A DNA stretch of 7,094 nucleotides from a bacterium UBP17_UBA6191 (GTDB lineage: Bacteria > Muiribacteriota > UBA6191). The position numbers were made by a program, and so were the translations under genes. The DNA lies in NCBI GenBank assembly GCA_002422125.1, contig DITF01000381.1, positions 1 to 7,094 on the forward strand, given 5' to 3'. Below the pieces are notes generated by a model, which was given only the letters and a program-made list of their open reading frames with translations, searched no databases and was not told the DNA's origin. Shown here in pieces: positions 1 to 5,232 of this stretch. Positions within the stretch are counted from its first letter, which is position 1. Every line of letters begins with the position of its first letter.

Positions 1-114
1 TTCATCTGTATTCCATCCCCCCAAATCCCAAAATCAAGGAGGAGTATAAGATTAGAAAAAGTGATAGGCTGTATTAGCCTTTTAGTAATATGGTTGCTAA
101 CATGGATTGAGTGA
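1..114 (+). CDS. C-terminal end of an unidentified protein with a terminal membrane helix (partial, 5' end outside window)
   Basis: The frame is open from base 1 to a TGA at 112-114 and gives 37 residues. The start of the gene lies upstream of the window. The visible tail has a basic stretch (KSRRSIRLEK) followed by a hydrophobic segment (VIGCISLLVIWLLTWI) that ends one residue before the stop, so the protein probably finishes in a single transmembrane helix. The stop overlaps the next start as TGATG, an arrangement typical of translationally coupled operon genes, which supports this being a real gene end. An AAGGAGG stretch at 36-42 falls inside the frame, but no usual start codon follows it at a workable distance. 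The family cannot be named from this tail. By context it belongs to the same pilus-like or envelope operon as the following genes. Confidence 0.6.
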   Translation, partial: FICIPSPQIPKSRRSIRLEKVIGCISLLVIWLLTWIE

Positions 115-2081
115 TGCCGGGTAAACAAAAAAGATCAATAGCTTCCATTCCAGACAGATATCTTCGCCGTGGTGTGGTTATTTTTGTGGCCTTTTCCCTG
201 ATAGGAATCATTGGGGTATTTGCGGCCATCTATCTTTATTCCTCATCCCAGTCCAAAAGTATGTCTCGCAGAATTTTCTGGGGGGAGTCGGCGTTTTTTC
301 TGGCTGAATCTATTCTTGATGAGACTTTCCACATTTTGAAAGTGAGATCAAGAGATCCTAGGGAATCAAAAATAGGCGGAGGGGCTTGGTTTGAAAGTGG
401 CCTTGAGGCCATGGGCGGCAAAAAGATTCTGATGGATGTCAAACCAGAAGAGTATACCCTGCTTAAGGAAGATGCAGAATTTATCAAACAGATGGGGGTT
501 TCACCTTCTGACATTGAGGTTTTGGTGCGGCCACTGCCTTTTGCCAAGGAATCGGGAAGCCGACTGGCAGACGGGGAAGTCCACGGAATTATGGAAGTCA
601 TTGTCACCATGAGAGTACCTTTCGGCATTGGGGCAAAACAGGAAAGTGGAATAACCAGACAGGTGGTTGGTCGCAGGGAATTTAGAAGAGTCAAGGTCCT
701 GGGAAATGATGTTTCCCAGGAATATCTTTTAATGATAAAAAATCCACCGCCTTCTTTGTCTGGGACCATCTCCGATTTCACCAGATTAAACCTTGTCAAT
801 CCACTGGCAGCCCCACATTCCGATGTTTTTGGCAGGATTTGGTTAGGAGAAAAAGATAGTCCTCATGTATTGCAGCCGGCCCAGACATCGGGACTAGAGG
901 CCGTTTGGCTTAGCGGCAGTGGGGTATATGGAGAAAGAAACCCAGCCGGTTTTTATGAAAATGAGTTTCGGGATGGAAAGTTTTTTGAGGATAATCAAGA
1001 GGAAAACGCGGATCGGCTTCATTTTGTACTGGATAATCTATTACAGGATCCCAATTTGAACCGCGTGATGCAGGAGACCTATCCAACTCAGAATTTTGTT
1101 TTTAGTAGCCTTACGGAAGAACAAAAAAAGGACGCTCGCGAGGTATTGCGGCAATGGTTGATCAGTAACTTTCGCAGTTATCCCAACAATGTTTTGACCA
1201 TGCGTTCCTACCCTTCAGGCATAAACTACCCATCACTCTCCATTTCGGTGGAATCCCCATCAGGAAACCCTGTGATTGTAGAAGGAAAGGCGGTACGGCT
1301 ATTTGGATTTCAGGGCGAAAATCTTTACAACGGCAAGATGCTTGGTGGGGATGAGGCCAGTGAAACCGAATCCAGATTCAGCTTTTATGATATCCGTTTG
1401 GCCTCCGAGTTGTATGCAAAGAAAGAAAAGGCCTGGATTCCTGTGTTTTATGGGGTAGCGGGCAAGTCAAACAATGTTGAATTGGCCACTAAACATGTGG
1501 GATTTACCGTAGCCGACAATTTTGCCTACATTTATGGAATCAGCGATAGGGGAGCATTCAGTGACTATCTGGCCAGTCATGCCCTAAAAACAACCGACGG
1601 TAAAATTTATCTCAAGTTGGATGGGGTGTCTGTAGTTTATGATCATCTAGTCTTTAAGGGTAATTTTGTTTATGAGGGCTGTGGTGTGCTTTTAGCTGTT
1701 GGTGGTGTGACCTTTGAATCGGGCTCCTCGCTTAGAAGAATACAACCGGACTCTGCTAGTTGCATGGTAATTGTGGCCAGGAATTTGCCGGTTAAGTCCA
1801 GCCGCTCACCAGCTCTTAATATTCAGACATCAGAGCCGATTGAAGCTCATATTTCCGTCCTAGGCTTTGACTCCAAAACATCCCAGAACAAAATGATAGC
1901 CTCACAGCCGGTGAACATCCGTGGTGGGTTGGCAGCCGATGATCTGGAACTCACCCAAATTCCAATTGGCTCCACGATTGTGTACGATGAAATTTTTTCT
2001 AAACAGTATGCGGCCTTGTCTGTAGGGGTTCCGATTCAGTTTTACAAAATCCATAATTTTCAGAAGGAAAAAAAGGACTGA
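114..2081 (+). CDS. Large membrane-anchored PilX-like protein with beta-rich C-terminus (pilus/pseudopilus-associated)
   Basis: The product is 655 residues from the ATG at 114; a GTG directly before it (111) would add one residue. ATG is preferred because it overlaps the upstream stop as TGATG. A short basic cytoplasmic N-terminus (KQKR, RYLRR) precedes one strong transmembrane helix at about residues 20-42. It is followed by a segment reading AFFLAESILDE (about 60-70), which resembles the A-x-x-x-AE-x-x-L-E pattern after the membrane helix of PilX-type minor pilins. There is no G|FxxxE prepilin cleavage site, so the anchor is probably kept. From about residue 494 onward the sequence is rich in short beta strands with Gly turns (GKIYLKLDG, GNFVYEGCGVLLAVGGVTF), suggesting a beta-solenoid-like fold such as those seen at the C-terminus of large PilX-like proteins. 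The middle (about 90-490) is unassigned. It sits 3 nt before the next gene and heads a cluster containing a true prepilin. A role in pilus or pseudopilus assembly is inferred, not proven. Confidence 0.75.
   Translation: MPGKQKRSIASIPDRYLRRGVVIFVAFSLIGIIGVFAAIYLYSSSQSKSMSRRIFWGESAFFLAESILDETFHILKVRSRDPRESKIGGGAWFESGLEAMGGKKILMDVKPEEYTLLKEDAEFIKQMGVSPSDIEVLVRPLPFAKESGSRLADGEVHGIMEVIVTMRVPFGIGAKQESGITRQVVGRREFRRVKVLGNDVSQEYLLMIKNPPPSLSGTISDFTRLNLVNPLAAPHSDVFGRIWLGEKDSPHVLQPAQTSGLEAVWLSGSGVYGERNPAGFYENEFRDGKFFEDNQEENADRLHFVLDNLLQDPNLNRVMQETYPTQNFVFSSLTEEQKKDAREVLRQWLISNFRSYPNNVLTMRSYPSGINYPSLSISVESPSGNPVIVEGKAVRLFGFQGENLYNGKMLGGDEASETESRFSFYDIRLASELYAKKEKAWIPVFYGVAGKSNNVELATKHVGFTVADNFAYIYGISDRGAFSDYLASHALKTTDGKIYLKLDGVSVVYDHLVFKGNFVYEGCGVLLAVGGVTFESGSSLRRIQPDSASCMVIVARNLPVKSSRSPALNIQTSEPIEAHISVLGFDSKTSQNKMIASQPVNIRGGLAADDLELTQIPIGSTIVYDEIFSKQYAALSVGVPIQFYKIHNFQKEKKD
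697..721. repeat. Perfect 10-bp inverted repeat with 5-nt loop inside a coding region
   Basis: TCCTGGGAAA (697-706) and TTTCCCAGGA (712-721) are exact reverse complements separated by TGATG (707-711). As RNA this makes a 10-bp hairpin inside the message of the PilX-like gene. No T-run follows directly, so it is not a standard intrinsic terminator. It could be an mRNA structure, a protein-binding dyad or chance; the encoded residues (VLGNDVSQE) are unremarkable. Confidence 0.6.
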
Positions 2082-2084
2082 GTC

Positions 2085-2417
2085 ATGGATTTTGATGAGT
2101 TTAAGGAATGGCTGGAGGATCATTGGAAGGTGGCCGTTTCCGTACTCTCAGGTGTTCTGATATTGATCGTTTTAGTGTTCTGGTTTTCAGGCTGTCAGGG
2201 TAAAAAAGTGGTAGTGGAACGAGGAATAGTAGAATTGGCTACAGAGTCTGTCGAGTCTGTGGAAGGGGTTGTTGTGGTACCTCTGTTGGAGATTCCCATC
2301 AAAGCATACTCTGAATCCATAAGGGACGGCAGTCAGGTGAATTCTGTGAGTGGTCGTGAGGCCAGAAGTGAAATGGAAGCTGTATTTCAGGAAGTTTCCA
2401 ATCAGGGGGCAAGATGA
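2085..2417 (+). CDS. Small single-pass membrane protein of unknown function
   Basis: The product is 110 residues. The ATG at 2085 is preceded by AAGGA (2073-2077) at a good ribosome-binding distance and lies 3 nt after the stop of the PilX-like gene. An acidic, Trp-containing N-terminus of about 15 residues (MDFDEFKEWLEDHWK) precedes one transmembrane helix at about 16-35. The remaining 75 residues are polar and probably periplasmic. The helix ends in FSGC (Cys37), which looks like a lipobox, but the long acidic N-terminus does not fit a lipoprotein signal peptide, so a membrane anchor is more likely. An ESVESVE stretch is encoded by an imperfect 9-bp tandem repeat at 2244-2261. The bitopic layout recalls small inner-membrane linkers of pilus and type II secretion systems (PilP or GspC in general shape), but no sequence motif supports a specific assignment. 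It overlaps the next gene as ATGA. Confidence 0.75.
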   Translation: MDFDEFKEWLEDHWKVAVSVLSGVLILIVLVFWFSGCQGKKVVVERGIVELATESVESVEGVVVVPLLEIPIKAYSESIRDGSQVNSVSGREARSEMEAVFQEVSNQGAR

Positions 2418-3286
2418 AACATCTTTGTATGGGTTTAATGCTTATTTTTAATTGTGTAGGCCAGGATTTTTTGCTGCAGTTTGCCAAAAACTCGCCTCAC
2501 ACCACCTACTATTATGTAATGTCGAAGGTGGATGCTTCCTTGGTATTACCAGAGCAGATCCGCAGCTACAAGGAAGATGTGACGGGAGTACTTAAAGATT
2601 CTGTCTTTTTGGAAGCCGACTCAGATGGTTTTAATGCCCACAGGCTGTTTACGGTGGAAGAGTATCTTTTAAATGGGAACAAGGTTGAGATTCCCGATTA
2701 TCTGTCCCAGCTTCTGGATTACCGTTATTTTATGCATCAACACAAGGGGATAAGGAAAAAGTCAATCAATCCGGATTTTGATCCTTTAGATGTTATGGAA
2801 ATGAATTTGGTTCTGCCTGAGAAAAAAGTTAAGGTAGGCGATCAATGGGTGGCAGAATATTGGGCTAGTCTGCCTGTTGCGGGCAGTGAAAAAATCAAAC
2901 TGGAAGGGCATTGGCAGTTAAAATCCGTCAAGGATGAAGTGGCAGTTTTAGTCGGGCGATTTCAGGCCAAGGCTTCGGCCACAAAGAGTATGCCCTATGC
3001 CGGATTGCTGCGCTTTATGGCCGAACATCGTTTTTCCATGGCTCAAGGCATGATTGTTGAAGGGAAACAGTCCCTGGATTTTCGCTATGAGTCTCGTACC
3101 GAGCTAGCCCGCTTGTACAGCAAAGAAGTAACTGATGGCACAAGATTGGGCTACAGGCTTAAATTTATGTCCGATCTAAGGCCGATGACGGAGGCCGCAG
3201 CCGTGCTCAGAATACCGGGCCATTATGCTCCGATTGAATTTAGTCCTGATTTAGAATCCGAGAATGAATCCATGGACACGGAATGA
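2414..3286 (+). CDS. Secreted or periplasmic beta-rich protein of unknown function
   Basis: The product is 290 residues. The start ATG overlaps the previous stop (ATGA at 2414-2417), and AGGGGG lies just upstream as a ribosome-binding site. Residues 1-16 look like a short signal peptide (MKHLCMGLMLIFNCVG), with a plausible cleavage after Gly16. Cys14 has Asn before it, so it is a poor lipobox. No other membrane segment is seen. The mature part has alternating hydrophobic strands. At 134-145 it carries LPEKKVKVGDQW, which resembles the P-x-x-x-VKVGDxW signature seen in a broad group of secreted bacterial proteins of unknown function (DUF6263-like). This resemblance is from memory and tentative. 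The tail is acidic (DLESENESMDTE). It overlaps the downstream prepilin gene as ATGA, so its product is probably an exported accessory of the same surface apparatus. Confidence 0.75.
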   Translation: MKHLCMGLMLIFNCVGQDFLLQFAKNSPHTTYYYVMSKVDASLVLPEQIRSYKEDVTGVLKDSVFLEADSDGFNAHRLFTVEEYLLNGNKVEIPDYLSQLLDYRYFMHQHKGIRKKSINPDFDPLDVMEMNLVLPEKKVKVGDQWVAEYWASLPVAGSEKIKLEGHWQLKSVKDEVAVLVGRFQAKASATKSMPYAGLLRFMAEHRFSMAQGMIVEGKQSLDFRYESRTELARLYSKEVTDGTRLGYRLKFMSDLRPMTEAAAVLRIPGHYAPIEFSPDLESENESMDTE

Positions 3287-3765
3287 AAAACAACTGGGGT
3301 TTCACCTTAATTGAAATCATGGTGGCAACCGCCATTCTGGCTTTGGCCGTCATTCCTATTTTTGACATGATGTCTGGGGCCAATAAGACTATGGCTAGTG
3401 TTGAAGAAGAGTCCATAGCTTTTGGTCTTTGTACCGAGGCTTCGGAATGGATGCAGTCTTTATCCTATCGAGAACTTTTAGTGATACCTTCGGTAGCCAA
3501 GGGATTTTTGGAGTTTCGTAATATTGAGGGTGGGTTTGAGTCTGTGGAGCAACCAGTAAAAAGTCTGAAAATTGAGGATAAGCCCTATGCTTATGAACCA
3601 GCCGAGCAATTTTCAGCTTATACCCGTCGCATTCGGGTTTACCGGCCCAATGACAAGCGACCACGGGGCATAAGAGTGGTGGTGGAAGTGCACTGGAAGG
3701 CCAGATTGCGTCAATCTCAGGAGAACAAAGTCAGCCTCGAACTGGCTAAATTTGAATTGGATTGA
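3283..3765 (+). CDS. Type IV prepilin-like protein, GspI/PilV-type minor pseudopilin
   Basis: The product is 160 residues. The six-residue basic leader MKNNWG is followed by FTLIEIMVATAILALAVIPIF, a classic class III prepilin signal. Cleavage by a PilD/GspO peptidase is expected after Gly6, giving N-methyl-Phe at +1 and the conserved Glu at +5 (Glu11). The hydrophobic segment (about 7-28) forms the membrane and assembly helix. The next region (AFGLCTEASEWMQSLSYREL) fits the helix that continues in GspI and PilV-type minor pilins, where an A-x-x-L-x-x-x-x-E-x-x-x-SL pattern is usual. The C-terminal part is short and beta-rich (RRIRVYRP, GIRVVVEVHWKARL). The length is nearer PilV than the usual, shorter GspI, so the exact subtype is open. 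It is translationally coupled to the secreted protein upstream (ATGA) and is the last gene of the coupled set. No prepilin peptidase is present in the window. Confidence 0.9.
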   Translation: MKNNWGFTLIEIMVATAILALAVIPIFDMMSGANKTMASVEEESIAFGLCTEASEWMQSLSYRELLVIPSVAKGFLEFRNIEGGFESVEQPVKSLKIEDKPYAYEPAEQFSAYTRRIRVYRPNDKRPRGIRVVVEVHWKARLRQSQENKVSLELAKFELD

Positions 3766-3789
3766 TGGTAATTTTTCTGGATTAAGCCG

Positions 3790-3795
3790 CATAAT
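3790..3795 (+). promoter_or_regulatory. Possible weak -10 element (CATAAT) upstream of the GTPase genes
   Basis: The 66-nt gap between the prepilin gene and the first GTPase gene is the only real intergenic space in the window. It contains CATAAT, one base from the TATAAT consensus. No convincing -35 lies 16-18 nt upstream; TTGATG (3762-3767) is 22 nt away. A short imperfect hairpin (TCTGGT/GCCAGA, 3795-3811) with a T-rich loop overlaps it, but it is not a terminator. A separate promoter for the GTPase pair is possible but poorly supported. Confidence 0.2.
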
Positions 3796-3831
3796 CTGGT
3801 TTTTTGCCAGAATTTGTCCGAGCTAAGTTTT

Positions 3832-5232
3832 ATGAGCCAGGAATTTACGCAGTTGTTGCTTACCGATCTCGCGTTTTTAAGCGAAATGACACAGGAACTA
3901 TCCTATCATGAGAACATGGGCGGGCTGTTACAATCCCTCGTGGAAAAGACTCGGGATTTACTGCTTGGTGAAATGGAATACAATCGCGATTTGGTCGATC
4001 TTAAGGTCTTAGTTCTGGGTGAGTTTAATTCAGGGAAATCAAGCTTCATAAACTCAATTCTGCAAGAGGAGGTTTGTCCTGTAGGGGCGAAACCAAATAC
4101 TCATAGACTTACTAATGTTTCCTATGGAGAACGGCTGAAGTTTGTCCACAGGCAACAGGAAATTTCCTTTCGGGAATACAACAGTCTGGTTCAAGCTTCA
4201 TTGGAGAACAATGTAGTGGATGTCTTGAGTATAAAAAGCCCCTCCGCCATTCTGAAAGGCATCAGTTTAGTGGATACCCCAGGGCTGTCCAATCCACTTA
4301 AGAATCAGCAGGGTGATGACTGGGTTTTAACTCAATTACCGATATCTGATGTAGCTTTTATAATTGTGAACGCACACGACAGAACCGGGATTCTTCACAG
4401 TCTAAATACTCTAAACCAGAAAAAAAATATCAATCCCCGTCTGCGCTGGCACCTGGTTATAAACCGAGCTGATAGTCTGAAAGCAGAGCAGGTCGAGGAC
4501 TTAAAGTCTCTCATTCAAAATCGTTATCCAGATTGGTTTGACAGTATTTTATACCACACCAAAACCAATGCAAATCTGATGAGCCTTTTGAGAAGACTGT
4601 CGATGGATCGTCTGGAAATATTGCGTTCAAGAAGAATCCGGGCTCAGGCAGAGTATAAGGCTATGAGGATCGATATTTTGCAAAGGGTCCATAAGACCCT
4701 CAAGATCCCAACGGATGTGCAAAAAAACCGCCGCTTTGTAAAGCAGTATCTGGTACATCTTCAGGCCATGACTCGTGATTGGTTGTTGGGACTACAAAAC
4801 GATTCCTTATTGTTACCGCATCTATTTTCAGAAGGGATGCAAAAGGCCCGATTACTGACAAGCATAGAGGTGGCTGCTGATCTCTGCTTTTTAAAGGTTA
4901 TTGAAAACAAGCTTATGAAGCTTTTGAAGGACTCCAGAGTTATGCAGATACTGTTTAGTGAACCTTTGCCTCTTAAGGATTCCCTCAGAAACAAGGTATC
5001 TCGGATTAACGCAATTCTGGCCGAAGAACAACCATTGCGAAAAAAACTCAGCCAAGAGCAGGTAAATGGTCTTTCCTTGGAGCAAATGAACCGCTTTCTT
5101 TTACAAACGGTAATGGAAATTTTATCGGTGGAACTATCGTATTGTTTAGGCTTCTGGTCGGGACGGCAGGAGTGGAATCAAGGGGCTACTTTACGCATGG
5201 GGGCCTACATCAAAGAAGGGGCCTGTGCCTAA
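3832..5232 (+). CDS. Dynamin-like GTPase with canonical motifs (first of a tandem pair)
   Basis: The product is 466 residues from the ATG at 3832. An in-frame TTG at 3814 would add six residues; neither start has a clear ribosome-binding site, and ATG is chosen as the commoner codon. After a helical N-terminus comes a dynamin-type GTPase domain. The P-loop GEFNSGKSS is at 63-71. The switch region CPVGAKPNTHRLT (82-94) has Thr90 where dynamins carry the catalytic PTT threonine. DTPGL is at 148-152 and the guanine-specificity motif NRAD at 211-214. GEFNSGKSSFINSIL followed by PVG-x-x-P-x-T is typical of the Dynamin_N family. The remaining 250 residues are mostly helical, much shorter than the stalk and paddle of full bacterial dynamin-like proteins (often 600-700 residues or more). 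No transmembrane helix is seen; a hydrophobic stretch near 423-444 might touch membrane. The role is probably GTP-driven membrane binding or remodelling, together with the overlapping downstream gene. Confidence 0.85.
   Translation: MSQEFTQLLLTDLAFLSEMTQELSYHENMGGLLQSLVEKTRDLLLGEMEYNRDLVDLKVLVLGEFNSGKSSFINSILQEEVCPVGAKPNTHRLTNVSYGERLKFVHRQQEISFREYNSLVQASLENNVVDVLSIKSPSAILKGISLVDTPGLSNPLKNQQGDDWVLTQLPISDVAFIIVNAHDRTGILHSLNTLNQKKNINPRLRWHLVINRADSLKAEQVEDLKSLIQNRYPDWFDSILYHTKTNANLMSLLRRLSMDRLEILRSRRIRAQAEYKAMRIDILQRVHKTLKIPTDVQKNRRFVKQYLVHLQAMTRDWLLGLQNDSLLLPHLFSEGMQKARLLTSIEVAADLCFLKVIENKLMKLLKDSRVMQILFSEPLPLKDSLRNKVSRINAILAEEQPLRKKLSQEQVNGLSLEQMNRFLLQTVMEILSVELSYCLGFWSGRQEWNQGATLRMGAYIKEGACA
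5215..5221 (+). promoter_or_regulatory. Ribosome-binding site supporting a GTG start
   Basis: GAAGGGG lies 3-5 nt before the GTG at 5225, inside the last codons of the upstream GTPase gene. It favours GTG over the next in-frame ATG at 5252, nine codons later, which has no similar purine-rich site. The resulting 8-nt overlap suggests coupled translation of the pair. Confidence 0.6.

Noticed and set aside
36..60. Strong Shine-Dalgarno-like AAGGAGGAG as the start of a small gene
   Set aside because: No ATG, GTG or TTG follows at 5-12 nt; the nearest GTG (61) is 18 nt away and in the frame already open from the window edge. The purine run is best explained as coding sequence of the partial upstream gene.
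236..799. Long open frame (187 codons) on the - strand opposite the PilX-like gene
   Set aside because: It lies wholly inside a well-supported + strand gene. Its product has no recognisable motif and a composition typical of an antisense shadow. Other reverse frames at 1902-2123, 2299-2487, 3395-3664, 4761-5085, 5884-6165 and 6421-6663 were rejected for the same reason.
2244..2261. Tandem 9-bp repeat (GAGTCTGTC GAGTCTGTG)
   Set aside because: Only two imperfect units, in frame, encoding ESVESV. It is too short to suggest phase variation or a functional repeat array.
3765..3785. Mini-frame starting ATG at 3765, overlapping the prepilin stop
   Set aside because: It stops after six codons and has no sign of being a leader peptide.
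3795..3811. Hairpin in the intergenic gap as an intrinsic terminator
   Set aside because: The stem is only 5-6 bp including a wobble, and the T-run is in the loop instead of after the stem.
4684..4700. 6-bp inverted repeat AGGGTC/GACCCT with a 5-nt loop inside the first GTPase gene
   Set aside because: Stems of this length occur several times by chance in 7 kb, and no T-run or other context supports a function.
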